Below are positions 24,828 to 34,215 of a DNA stretch of 64,000 nt, piece by piece. This DNA is from Porphyromonadaceae bacterium UBA7176 (GTDB lineage Bacteria > Bacteroidota > Bacteroidia > Bacteroidales > Muribaculaceae), in assembly GCA_002491245.1 (NCBI GenBank), contig DKVO01000004.1, positions 1 through 64,000 on the forward strand, written 5' to 3'. Positions within the stretch are counted from its first letter, which is position 1. Each line of letters begins with the position of its first letter. Made by a program: the position numbers and the translations under genes. Below the pieces are notes generated by a model. It did not search any database, was not told the origin of the DNA, and saw only the letters and a list, made by a program, of their open reading frames with translations.

Positions 24828-26540
24828 ATGAAACAAGCGATTACCGCATTTCTATTATTATGCACATTATCTATCTTCGGACAAAACAACGCGGCGGCTT
24901 TCGACGATGAACTGCAAGGTCTTCTGAACGAAGTGGACCGTGAACTCGAACGGGCCGACGGATACAGCGACGCCAAAAGTCGCCGTATCGATGAGTTGCG
25001 TCAGGCTCTCGGCGCCACCGTGCACGACGAGCACCGCTATTGGCTGTCGCGCTCGCTCTATAACGAGTTTTCCTACTTCGACTCCGACTCGGCGATGGCA
25101 TATGTCGACCGTTGCTCTGAGCTTGCCCAACGTCTGGGACGTAAGGATTGGCAGAACGAGTCGGAACTCAACCGCAGCTATGTCTACTCCGCCACCGGTC
25201 TGCTCGACGATGCAGTAGATGCGATAGAAAAAGTCGACCCCTCCACTCTTGATCATAAGCAAACGATACAGTATTGTGAGCGTATGCTCTTTATCGGCAC
25301 CCGTAAATACCAGTATATCAACGACGAGAGGGCTACCACAGCGTATCCGGTCGAAATCGACAGCCTTATCCAGAAAGCAAGTGTCAGCCTTACGCCCGAC
25401 GATCCTGAGTACGGGTGGTTTATCGGATGGGCCAATCTTAAAGATAGTCTGAGCGCAGCCCGGGTCATTCCGGAATTGAAGACAATCGTCGACCCGGCTT
25501 CTATGGAGACACGCGCCGATGCGATGAATGCTTGGGTGCTTAGCAAGCTCTACGAATACACCGGCGACCCGGCCAGCAGGCTCAAGTATCTGCTGCGTTC
25601 GGCCCTGGCCGACATACGGACGGCGAACAAAGAGATAGCGTCGCTCGAGGAAGCAGCCTCAATCCTTTTCCAGATGGGAGATGTCGAGCATGCGCGCGAA
25701 TACATCGACTATTCCATAAAGTGCGCCAACGAGTACAAAAGCCGCATACGTCTCAACCATCTGTCGATGCAGAAAGAGCTTCTGCTCAAGGCTCTTGATG
25801 TACGCGACGAGATGAATGCCGAGCAAAGCCGCCGCTACATCATCGGCCTTTCGTGTATCCTGCTCATACTTGTGCTTGCCATAGTGTATATCGGCCGTCA
25901 GATGAGGCAGCTCAGCCGCTCGAGGGCGGCTCTCCACGAAGCCAATGAGAACCTGAGGCAGCATGTCGAAAAACTACAGCAGACGCGAACCGAACTTGCC
26001 GAGGCCAACGTAGAGCTCTCGCGTCTATACGACAGCACAAAGGCAAGCGCACGCGAGCTTGCCGCCATCAACGAAGCCAAAGAGAAGTATATCGCAAATA
26101 TTTTCGGGCTGTGTTCGAGCTATATAAACAAACTCGACGATTTCCGCAAGAACATATTCCATATGATTGTAGCCCGTCGCTTCGACGATGTAAGCCGTCT
26201 CACCAAGTCGCCCGATCTGCCACAGAATGAAGTGAAAGAGCTATATGCCAATTTCGACCGTATATTCCTGCAGATCTATCCTGATTTCGTGACCGACTTC
26301 AATGCCTTGCTCCGTCCCGAAGAACGCATAAGCCTCAAACATGGAGAAAGCCTCAATACCGAGCTACGTATTTACGCCCTTGTACGCCTGGGGCTCGACG
26401 ATAGCGTGAAGATAGCCCAGTTCCTCCACATTTCCGTGCAGACGGTCTACAACACCCGGTTGAAGACCCGCAACAAAGCGATAGTGCCCAAGGAGCAGTT
26501 CGCCGACACTGTCCGCTCGCTCGGAAAGCCCGATTTTTGA
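24828..26540 (+). CDS. DUF6377 domain-containing PUL regulator
   Basis: The 570-residue protein has a signal peptide, a large TPR-like helical periplasmic region (about 25-330), one transmembrane helix (about 335-357, YIIGLSCILLILVLAIVYIG), a coiled coil (about 360-440) and a cytoplasmic C-terminus. The C-terminus includes a probable LuxR-like helix-turn-helix (about 523-550, DSVKIAQFLHISVQTVYNTR). This is the DUF6377 layout, usually found beside SusC/SusD genes and taken to be a one-component membrane sensor-regulator. It lies directly upstream of susC, so it probably controls this PUL in response to a glucan fragment. Confidence 0.85.
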   Translation: MKQAITAFLLLCTLSIFGQNNAAAFDDELQGLLNEVDRELERADGYSDAKSRRIDELRQALGATVHDEHRYWLSRSLYNEFSYFDSDSAMAYVDRCSELAQRLGRKDWQNESELNRSYVYSATGLLDDAVDAIEKVDPSTLDHKQTIQYCERMLFIGTRKYQYINDERATTAYPVEIDSLIQKASVSLTPDDPEYGWFIGWANLKDSLSAARVIPELKTIVDPASMETRADAMNAWVLSKLYEYTGDPASRLKYLLRSALADIRTANKEIASLEEAASILFQMGDVEHAREYIDYSIKCANEYKSRIRLNHLSMQKELLLKALDVRDEMNAEQSRRYIIGLSCILLILVLAIVYIGRQMRQLSRSRAALHEANENLRQHVEKLQQTRTELAEANVELSRLYDSTKASARELAAINEAKEKYIANIFGLCSSYINKLDDFRKNIFHMIVARRFDDVSRLTKSPDLPQNEVKELYANFDRIFLQIYPDFVTDFNALLRPEERISLKHGESLNTELRIYALVRLGLDDSVKIAQFLHISVQTVYNTRLKTRNKAIVPKEQFADTVRSLGKPDF

Positions 26541-26578
26541 GTTTTAGAGCCTGTTCAGGCTTAATGAAAAGCGCCGGA

Positions 26579-26703
26579 ATGTTTACCTAAGTTTCACCTC
26601 TTCTATTTTGAAATTTATTGATTTATAGATAGTTGGATTTAATAGCCGTTTACCAAAACGGTTTACTACGTTTGGTGTCTGTAATATATTACACATAATT
26701 TTG
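26579..26703 (+). promoter_or_regulatory. susC promoter with GTTTAC-type repeats upstream
   Basis: TTTG (26671-26674), 21 bases, then TAATTTTG (26696-26703) forms a good promoter. Just upstream are CCGTTT-ACCA-AAACGG (26646-26661) and several GTTTAC/GTTTCAC words (near 26581, 26591, 26648 and 26662), spaced like activator sites. They may bind the DUF6377 regulator (inference). The preceding AGCCTG-TT-CAGGCT hairpin (26548-26561) may end the regulator transcript but lacks a T-tract. Confidence 0.55.
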
Positions 26704-26741
26704 CGACATCAACAAAAACATAACCAACTTAGTCTAAATCA

Positions 26742-29700
26742 ATGGAAAAACTACAGTATCGAGTGAAGACTCTTGCTGTCATTCTGGCGATGATGCTTGT
26801 GTGCAGTGCAAGCGCGTGGGCCAATATCACAGCCAAGGGAACAGTCACCGACAGCACCGGCGAACCTCTTATCGGTGTGTCGGTGGTCGAACAAGGTCAG
26901 GCCAACGGTGTTACGACCGACATCGACGGAAACTTTACAATCAGTGTCGCCGACGGAGCCAAAATAACATTTACATACATCGGATTTGAAACGCAGACTC
27001 TCGCAGCCTCTACCGACATGAAGGTGGTGCTCAAAGAAAGCAGCACCATGCTCGACGAAGTGGTTGCCGTAGGTTACGGCGTGCAGAAAAAGAGCGTTGT
27101 CACGGCCTCTATCGCCAAAGTGGGTGCCGATGAGCTGTCATCCACAGCTCCGGTTCGTATGGATAATGCCCTCAAGGGCCTTACTTCGGGTGTTACCGTC
27201 ACTTCATCGTCGGGTCAACCCGGTGCGGCATCGCAGATACGTATCCGTGGTATCGGCACAATCAATAACTCCGATCCTCTCTACATCGTAGACGGTATGC
27301 CTATCGAGGGAGGTCTTGACTATCTCAACCCGGCTGATATCCAGTCTATCGAAGTGCTCAAAGATGCTGCTTCGGGTGCTGTCTACGGTGCTCGTGCAGC
27401 CAACGGTGTGGTACTCGTCACAACTAAATCGGGTAAAGAAGGCCCGACAAAGGTATCGTACGACTTCAGCTACGGCTGGCAGAACGTCGCCAAGAAGCGC
27501 GGTGTGCTCAATGCCTCCGAATATGCCATGATGATGAACGAAGGTGCTGTAAACTCGGGCCAGGCTCCCAAGTATGCCGATCCGGCATCGTATGGTGTCG
27601 GCACCGACTGGCAGGATGAGGTGTTCAACGACAATGCCCCGGTGATGAACCATCAGGTGGCCGTAAGCGGCGGTTCGCAGCGCGTCAACTACATGATGTC
27701 GCTCGGCTACTACACCCAGGACGGTATCGTAGGCGGCAATTTCGACCGCTCCAACTACCAGCGCCTCACGATGCGCTCGAATGTCGGTGTGACAGTATTC
27801 GATGTTTCGGAACAGCGCAGCTGGCTCAACAAGTTCACCATCAACACCAACCTCGCTTACACACGCATCAAGAACAAAGGCATCGAGGCCAACTCCACCT
27901 GGGGTTCGCCCCTTGGCTCAGCCCTGTCAATGTCGCCTATCCTCTCGCCCTACCTCGAGAAAGGCAGCGCCGAGGAGGCCGCCCAGCTCTCTTACCTCTC
28001 AGGTCAGGCCGACTATGTGCCGATGTACGGTGCTGACGGACGCCTTGTGATGGTGCCTACCGCATTCGGCAACTATCAGGAGATGAGCAACCCTATCGCA
28101 AACCTCTCACTACCCGGCCAGAAAAACTGGAGCCACAAGTTTGTGGGCAACTTCATCGGAGAGCTTCAGCTGTGGGATAACCTGCGCTACCGCATCAGCT
28201 ACGGCGCCGACCTCGCTTTCTGGGGATACGACGGATACACTCCCAAATATTACCTGCGCAACGGTCAGGGCCAGACTTTCTCGTCGGCATACTCGGGCCG
28301 CAGCAATGGCACAGTATGGCAGATTGAAAACGTACTTATGTACGACAAAACCATCGGCCTCCACAGCTTCGACATCGTTCTGGGTCAGTCGGCCAAGGAG
28401 AGCAGCGGCAGCTATCTGTCGGGATCACGCAACAATATCGTGAGCTACGACCGCCCGTGGATCGACGCCTCGACAGGCCAAGCCGCCGACGGCGACCAGA
28501 CAGCCGGCGGTGCCCCCAACGTGGAGGCTAAACTCGCTTCTTATTTCGCCCGTGCAAGCTACAACTTCGACGAACGCTACATGATCCAGGCCACGGTGCG
28601 CCGCGACGGTTCGAGCCGCTTCGGCAGCAACAACCACTGGGCCACATTCCCCTCGGTATCGGCCGGCTGGAACATCATGAACGAGCACTTCCTCGAGGCA
28701 CAGCGCCCCTGGCTCAACAACTTCAAACTCCGCGCAAGCTGGGGTAAGAACGGTAACGAGAATATCGGTAACTTCCAGTATATCGCACTTGCCGCTTCGG
28801 GCAACAACTATGTATTCGGCAAAGATGGCCACGTCGTGATCGGCACCAAACCCACACAGCTCGCCAACCCCGACCTCAAGTGGGAAGAGTCGGAGCAGAC
28901 CGACATCGGCATCGACCTCGGTTTCCTCAGCAACCGCATCACATTCTCGGCCGACTGGTATGTGAAGAACACCAACGGCATGCTCATGACCATGTCGCTG
29001 CCCCAGTATGTAGGTGAGGCTATCCCTGTGGGCAATGTGGGCAAGATGCGCAACTCCGGTCTTGAAATGGACCTCGGCTACCGTCAGAGCTTCGGCGAAT
29101 TCTCATTCCGCATCAATGCCAACGCTTCGTACCTGCGCAACAAACTCATCGCCTACGGCAACGCACAGGGCTGGGCCAACCTCGACTCATTCCAGGGTAC
29201 CGGCACAATCTCACGTGCCGAGAACGGCCTTCCCTTCCCCTTCTTCTACGGCTACCGTACCGACGGTATCATCCAGAACCAGACTGAAGCGGATGCCTAC
29301 AACAGTAAATACGGCACCTCGCTTGTGCCCGGCGACGTTCGCTTCGCCGATGTCAATGGCGATGGCAGCATCACCGAAGACGACCGTACCAAAATCGGTA
29401 AAGGTATGCCCGACTGGACCTATGGTCTGTCGCTCAACGCAACCTGGCGAGGCTTCGACTTCTTTATCTTCTTCCAGGGCGCTGCCGGCAACGATATCTT
29501 CGACGCCACCCGTCGTACCGATGCCCTCGCCTCGAACCTCCCCTCGTGGATGCTCAACCGCTGGACCGGCGAAGGCACCACCAACGCCCTTCCGCGCTAC
29601 GTGCAGGCCGACCCGTACAACTGGCAGTCTTCCGATCTGATGGTATACGACGGCAGCTATTTCCGCCTCAAGAACATCCAGTTGGGTTACACCCTGCCTG

Positions 29701-29888
29701 AAAATATCACACGCAAGGCTTTCGTGTCGAAGTTCCGCGTCTATGTAGCCGCCGAGAACCTCAAGACATGGACCAAATACCACGGCTACGATCCCGAAAT
29801 ATCGTCGGGCGGCACCTCGCTCGGTATCGACTACGGCGTTTATCCCCAGGCCCGTGTATGGACAGTAGGCTTCAACCTCGCCTTCTGA
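26742..29888 (+). CDS. SusC/RagA family TonB-dependent outer-membrane transporter
   Basis: Imports oligosaccharides across the outer membrane with TonB energy. The 1048-residue protein has a signal peptide, a carboxypeptidase-regulatory-like domain (about 32-105, GTVTDSTGEPLIGVSVVEQG), a TonB-box-like and plug region with VDGMPIEGG and IEVLKDAASGAVYGARAANG (about 180-230), and a long C-terminal barrel ending in ...WTVGFNLAF. This is the SusC pattern. It is paired with susD 39 bases downstream, and the enzyme set that follows points to a beta-glucan ligand. Confidence 0.97.
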   Translation: MEKLQYRVKTLAVILAMMLVCSASAWANITAKGTVTDSTGEPLIGVSVVEQGQANGVTTDIDGNFTISVADGAKITFTYIGFETQTLAASTDMKVVLKESSTMLDEVVAVGYGVQKKSVVTASIAKVGADELSSTAPVRMDNALKGLTSGVTVTSSSGQPGAASQIRIRGIGTINNSDPLYIVDGMPIEGGLDYLNPADIQSIEVLKDAASGAVYGARAANGVVLVTTKSGKEGPTKVSYDFSYGWQNVAKKRGVLNASEYAMMMNEGAVNSGQAPKYADPASYGVGTDWQDEVFNDNAPVMNHQVAVSGGSQRVNYMMSLGYYTQDGIVGGNFDRSNYQRLTMRSNVGVTVFDVSEQRSWLNKFTINTNLAYTRIKNKGIEANSTWGSPLGSALSMSPILSPYLEKGSAEEAAQLSYLSGQADYVPMYGADGRLVMVPTAFGNYQEMSNPIANLSLPGQKNWSHKFVGNFIGELQLWDNLRYRISYGADLAFWGYDGYTPKYYLRNGQGQTFSSAYSGRSNGTVWQIENVLMYDKTIGLHSFDIVLGQSAKESSGSYLSGSRNNIVSYDRPWIDASTGQAADGDQTAGGAPNVEAKLASYFARASYNFDERYMIQATVRRDGSSRFGSNNHWATFPSVSAGWNIMNEHFLEAQRPWLNNFKLRASWGKNGNENIGNFQYIALAASGNNYVFGKDGHVVIGTKPTQLANPDLKWEESEQTDIGIDLGFLSNRITFSADWYVKNTNGMLMTMSLPQYVGEAIPVGNVGKMRNSGLEMDLGYRQSFGEFSFRINANASYLRNKLIAYGNAQGWANLDSFQGTGTISRAENGLPFPFFYGYRTDGIIQNQTEADAYNSKYGTSLVPGDVRFADVNGDGSITEDDRTKIGKGMPDWTYGLSLNATWRGFDFFIFFQGAAGNDIFDATRRTDALASNLPSWMLNRWTGEGTTNALPRYVQADPYNWQSSDLMVYDGSYFRLKNIQLGYTLPENITRKAFVSKFRVYVAAENLKTWTKYHGYDPEISSGGTSLGIDYGVYPQARVWTVGFNLAF

Positions 29889-29927
29889 TAATGACTGCCG
29901 ATTTATCAACATCAAACAAGGACAATA

Positions 29928-31445
29928 ATGAAAGCAATATATAAAACACTGGGCCTTGCCGCCGTCGCTCTCGGCATGACGGCTTGCGGCGACGATTTCC
30001 TCAACGTCACCTCGCCCACACAACCCTCGGCCGACGAATATTTCTCGACCAAAGAACACGTAGACGAAGCCGTCGTGGCCGCCTACGACCCCCTGCAGTG
30101 GACCGACTGGGGCTGCGGAGAATACGCTCCCTTCACACTTATATCCGACATCATGGCCGACGACTTCTGGGTGGGCGGCTCGGATGCGAACGACAACCAG
30201 AACTGGCACCTCATGGCCAATTATTCAGCCACTCCCCTCAAGGTCATTACCAGCGTGTGGGTGGAGGCATTCAGCGGCGTGAAGCGTTGCAACGACGTGC
30301 TTGAAGACATCGAGCGCGGAGTGGCCGATGCTACTCAGGCCGATATCGACTACTGGACTGCACAGGTGAAAGTTCTCCGCGCGTTCTATGCCAACTGGCT
30401 GTGGAAGTTCTACGGCAATGTTCCTTACTTCGACCGCAATCTCACCGAGCCTTATATCGCCGAGCAGATCAGCGCCGACGCGCTCTACGCCCACATGATC
30501 GGAGACCTTGAGGATGCCATCGCCCTCAATGCCCTCGAGTTCCGCGCAAGTGATGCCGAGGCCGGTCTGGTGACCACTGCAATGGCTTATATGCTCTATG
30601 CCGAGATCGTGATGTACCAGCGCGACACCGACCGCTACGCCACCGCCCTCAAATACATGAAAGAAATCATCGACTCGCCCGACTATGACCTTATGGACAA
30701 CTACGGCGATATCTTCAAAGAGTCGGGCGAATGGTGCAAGGAGTCGATATGGGAGATCAACTATATCTCGCAGAACGCCATCCGCGACTGGGGTAATCCT
30801 CTCGCAGCCGGCGGCACCGTACTTCCCACGCTCATAAGCCCCAACAACTGGCCCAGCGGCGCCGACGGACATAACGGCGGCTGGGGTTTCGCTCCGCTGC
30901 GCAAGGAAACCTACGAGCGCTTCAGTCCCGATGACGCACGCCGCGCTGCCACCTGCTGGGATGTTGCATCGACAGGTATCGAGTACAACAAGCGCTACCA
31001 GGATTTCGGCTTCTTCCTCGAGAAATATGCAGCCCAGGCCGACGGCAATGCCGGCCAGAAAGCATCGGGTGAGCTCAACTACAACAATAACTGGCGCATC
31101 TACCGCTACTCCGAGGCCCTGCTCAATGCAGCCGAACTTATCGTAGCAACCGGAGGCAACACCGGCGAAGCCAAGACATATCTCAACCGCGTCCATAACC
31201 GCGCAGGCCTCCAGGCCCAGCTCGAGCCTACCCTCGACAATATCATCGAGGAGCGCCATCTCGAGTTTATCGGCGAGGGCAAGCGCTATTGGGACCTCAT
31301 CCGCACCGACAAAGCATCTTCGGCGCTCGTGCCCGACGAATACGGCTACCGTACCAACACATGGTCGCCCAATAAAAAACACCTCCCCATACCTCAGAGC
31401 GAAATAGACAAATCGCAGGGAACACTTACCCAGAACCCTTATTAA
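29928..31445 (+). CDS. SusD/RagB family surface lipoprotein
   Basis: The glycan-binding lid of the SusC transporter. The 505-residue lipoprotein has a lipobox (GMTAC, C20), the N-terminal PSADEYFST segment and helical TPR-like core of the family, and the C-terminal RHLEFIGEGKRYWDLIRTDKA signature. Aromatic residues that could stack on sugars are frequent. It follows susC directly and precedes the second binding lipoprotein by 22 bases. Confidence 0.96.
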   Translation: MKAIYKTLGLAAVALGMTACGDDFLNVTSPTQPSADEYFSTKEHVDEAVVAAYDPLQWTDWGCGEYAPFTLISDIMADDFWVGGSDANDNQNWHLMANYSATPLKVITSVWVEAFSGVKRCNDVLEDIERGVADATQADIDYWTAQVKVLRAFYANWLWKFYGNVPYFDRNLTEPYIAEQISADALYAHMIGDLEDAIALNALEFRASDAEAGLVTTAMAYMLYAEIVMYQRDTDRYATALKYMKEIIDSPDYDLMDNYGDIFKESGEWCKESIWEINYISQNAIRDWGNPLAAGGTVLPTLISPNNWPSGADGHNGGWGFAPLRKETYERFSPDDARRAATCWDVASTGIEYNKRYQDFGFFLEKYAAQADGNAGQKASGELNYNNNWRIYRYSEALLNAAELIVATGGNTGEAKTYLNRVHNRAGLQAQLEPTLDNIIEERHLEFIGEGKRYWDLIRTDKASSALVPDEYGYRTNTWSPNKKHLPIPQSEIDKSQGTLTQNPY

Positions 31446-31467
31446 ACGCCCTTAAAAATTCAAGTCT

Positions 31468-32856
31468 ATGAAAGTATATATCAAATCTATAGCCTTCGCG
31501 GCCATAGCCGTGGGCGCCATGAGTCTGGGCTCGTGCTCCGAAGATAAAGTTTACGAGGTCGACATCAATGCAGTGCCTTTGGCAAGCGAATATGCCGATG
31601 CAGTGAAGATCGACGTCGACCAGACAACCAACTACGCCAATTTCTCGTTCAACGCCGTGGGCGTGTATCCCGTGTGGATCATAGACGGCAAGAGCTACTC
31701 CACCGCTCAAAGTTTCTCGCGCTACTACCGCAAAGCCGGCGAATATAGCGTTGAGGTGAAGGTGGGTAATGCCAATGGCATAAGCCAGGGTGCTGTGACG
31801 AAGACCTTTACCGTCGACCGTACGGTGATGAACGGTTTTGCCGGCTTCGTCTACGACAGCGACGCCAACCTCTGGCGCACTGCCACAAAGAAAGATCCGA
31901 CTTTCTTCTACGCTCCGGGGTGGGCACAGATAGCCGATCCGTCGTGGAGCTTCGACGGCGATGCCTACACAGTGTCGCTCCCTGAAGCCACTACCGACAA
32001 ATGGCAGGCACAGATGCATATCGGCACCGACATATGCCTGAATGAAGGCGAGAGCTACGACGGTTCGTTTATCTTCACCTCAACGATGGACATGAACGGC
32101 GTGACCCTCAAGATACACCCCGACGGAGATGATGACGACGGCCACTCGTTCTTCCCCCAGCAGAAGATCAACCTCAGCGCAGGCGAACCGCAGACGTTCT
32201 GGTTCAGCGACCTCACTGCCGCCGTGCCGATGAACAACCTCGTCTTCACCCTCGACTTCGGCGGTTGCCCGGCCGGTGTGGAGGTGACGGTAGAGAACTT
32301 TGTCATCAAGCCCCACAGCGTCGACGACGGCACCGTGCTCCCCGAGCTTCCCTCCGAACCCACCTGGGTAGCCGAAGACAGCGCCGACAACCTCTGGAGC
32401 GGAGCTACGATAAGCAACTCGTACTACTACGCTCCGGGATGGAACCAGATTGCCGATCCCAAGCTTACCGCCGACGGCAGCACTTACACTATCGAATTGC
32501 CCTCGGCTACATTCGAGCAGTGGCAGGCCCAGTGTATCTTCGCCACCGATCTCTCCGCTCCCGATGCAGAGAAACTCTACGATTTCCGTATCGTGCTCGA
32601 ATCGACCACCGATATACCGGCAGCTATGGTCAAACTCGTCCAGGCTGACGAACCCGAGGCCAAGCATGACTCCAACTTCTTCTTTGCCGAAAATGTGGCT
32701 CTCACGGCCGGCGGCAAGACGACATTCTGGGTCGCAAAGGTCAAGGCAGCCGAAGGACCGATGCACGCAATCAACCTCGTTCTCGATTTCGGCGGTTGCC
32801 CCGACAACACCGAGGTCAAGGTGAGCGGCATTATCTTCCAGGAACATCATGATTGA
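31468..32856 (+). CDS. PUL surface glycan-binding lipoprotein with tandem duplicated domains
   Basis: Sits in the SusE/F position. The 462-residue lipoprotein (lipobox SLGSC, C23) has a PKD-like domain (about 40-117) and two copies of one beta-sandwich domain: about 134-281 and 308-457. Both copies share NLW..., FYAPGW/YYAPGW, QIADP, KWQAQ/QWQAQ and LDFGGCP. The paired Trp/Tyr motifs suggest carbohydrate-binding faces, like a CBM4-type module, though the family could not be fixed. It probably recruits the same beta-glucan as SusD. A terminator follows at 32927. Confidence 0.8.
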   Translation: MKVYIKSIAFAAIAVGAMSLGSCSEDKVYEVDINAVPLASEYADAVKIDVDQTTNYANFSFNAVGVYPVWIIDGKSYSTAQSFSRYYRKAGEYSVEVKVGNANGISQGAVTKTFTVDRTVMNGFAGFVYDSDANLWRTATKKDPTFFYAPGWAQIADPSWSFDGDAYTVSLPEATTDKWQAQMHIGTDICLNEGESYDGSFIFTSTMDMNGVTLKIHPDGDDDDGHSFFPQQKINLSAGEPQTFWFSDLTAAVPMNNLVFTLDFGGCPAGVEVTVENFVIKPHSVDDGTVLPELPSEPTWVAEDSADNLWSGATISNSYYYAPGWNQIADPKLTADGSTYTIELPSATFEQWQAQCIFATDLSAPDAEKLYDFRIVLESTTDIPAAMVKLVQADEPEAKHDSNFFFAENVALTAGGKTTFWVAKVKAAEGPMHAINLVLDFGGCPDNTEVKVSGIIFQEHHD

Positions 32857-32926
32857 TTTTGAAAACAGCTGTGAAGCTTAATAATAACAGGTTCAAGGAT
32901 TAGGTTTAGGTAAAGCCCTTAGGGCC

Positions 32927-32965
32927 AGCGCACGGCTCGGTAATCTTCCGGCCGTGCGCTTTTTA
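32927..32965 (+). terminator. Rho-independent terminator inside the PUL
   Basis: AGCGCACGGC pairs perfectly with GCCGTGCGCT (10 bp) around a 14-base loop and is followed by a run of T. It ends the susC-susD-lipoprotein transcript, separating it from the enzyme genes. Confidence 0.9.
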
Positions 32966-33021
32966 TATCCTTATCATCTTGAAATTGTGCCTGACAATTT
33001 TCAACATAATTTAAAAATCGC

Positions 33022-33054
33022 TTTCAGTATTATACTTTTTATACGTATCTTTGC
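33022..33054 (+). promoter_or_regulatory. Promoter of the GH16-GH5-GH3-GH3 unit
   Basis: TATCTTTG (33047-33054) with TTTC (33022-33025) 21 bases upstream. The element ends only eight bases before the ATG at 33063, implying a very short leader. Confidence 0.6.
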
Positions 33055-33062
33055 AGAATACT

Positions 33063-34190
33063 ATGAAAAAAATTGTAGCAATCCTTAATATCTTACTTTG
33101 CACACTCTCGCTGTCGGCCTGCGGCGGCGAAGATGAACCCAAAATCGACGACAAAACAACTACCACAGTGTCGCCGGCAAATCTTAGTTTTAGCGCCGAC
33201 GGCGGCCGCACCACAGTGACGGTCAATACAGGAGCGGCCGAATGGGATGCGGCCACAGAAGCATCGTGGATCAAGCTCGACAAAACAGGCACGGCCGGAA
33301 AGAACGGCACGATCGGCGTGACAGCCGAAGCGAACCCATCGCTCAAGGAGCGCAGTGCCTCAGTAACTGTCATGGCCGGTCGCGAACGCGTGCAGATACC
33401 GGTGACACAGGCCGGCAAGACTCCCGAGCCTGTCGATCCGAGCATCGATGTACCCGAAGGCTACACCTTGGTGTGGCACGACGAGTTCGACACCGACGGC
33501 AAACTCAACACTTCAGACTGGACCCATGAGGTACAGGGACCGGGTTGGGTCAACAACGAGCTGCAGACATATGTCCGCGAGTCGTTCGACGGCAAGCCTG
33601 TGACAGAGATTGTCGATGGCAAACTCCATATCAACTGCTTCAAACATGCCGGCAAGGTATATTCGGGCCGTGTTTACGCAAAAGTTAACAGCGGTTGGAA
33701 GTACGGCATCGTCGAAGCCCGTCTCAAGCTTCCCAAAGGCAAAGGCACCTGGCCGGCGTTCTGGATGATGCCAGCCAACAACGACTTCGGCTCCACCCCC
33801 TGGCCTCTCTGCGGCGAGATCGATATCATGGAAGAAGTGGGCTATAACCCGAACTATACTTCGTCGAGCCTACACACCGATGCCTATAACCACACCAAAG
33901 GCACGCAGAAGACAGCCGAACGCCTCACCTCGGGAGCACAGGACGATTTCCACGTATACCGTCTCGAATGGACGGCCGACTATATCCGCACATATGTCGA
34001 CGGCAAGCTGCTGCTGAGCTTCAACAACGACAAGAAGGGCGACGCACGTACCTGGCCTTTCGACAAGGCTTTCTACGTAATCCTCAATCTCGCCTGGGGC
34101 GGAGACTGGGGCGGAGCCCAGGGTGTGGACGAAAGCTGCCTGCCGGCGACCTTCGAGGCCGACTATGTGCGTGTGTTCCAAAAAGAATAA
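33063..34190 (+). CDS. GH16 family endo-beta-glucanase lipoprotein with BACON domain
   Basis: Cleaves internal beta-1,3 or mixed beta-1,3/1,4 glucan bonds at the cell surface. The 375-residue lipoprotein (lipobox LSAC, C20) has a BACON-like domain (about 35-117) and a GH16 catalytic domain (about 133-375) with GEIDIMEEVG (E252, D254, E257), the ExDxxE form typical of laminarinase-like enzymes. YTLVWHDEFD and GTWPAFWMMP are also classic. The ATG at 33063 gives the signal peptide; the in-frame TTG at 33051 lies in the -7 element. Confidence 0.93.
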   Translation: MKKIVAILNILLCTLSLSACGGEDEPKIDDKTTTTVSPANLSFSADGGRTTVTVNTGAAEWDAATEASWIKLDKTGTAGKNGTIGVTAEANPSLKERSASVTVMAGRERVQIPVTQAGKTPEPVDPSIDVPEGYTLVWHDEFDTDGKLNTSDWTHEVQGPGWVNNELQTYVRESFDGKPVTEIVDGKLHINCFKHAGKVYSGRVYAKVNSGWKYGIVEARLKLPKGKGTWPAFWMMPANNDFGSTPWPLCGEIDIMEEVGYNPNYTSSSLHTDAYNHTKGTQKTAERLTSGAQDDFHVYRLEWTADYIRTYVDGKLLLSFNNDKKGDARTWPFDKAFYVILNLAWGGDWGGAQGVDESCLPATFEADYVRVFQKE

Positions 34191-34215
34191 CCTATCTTAA
34201 TCCAATAACCTAAAA

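Noticed and set aside
26546..26561. Second end of the MITE-like element (AGAGCCTGTTC)
   Set aside because: Only about ten bases match the element ends, and the sequence is explained by a short AGCCTG/CAGGCT hairpin; no partner end is nearby.
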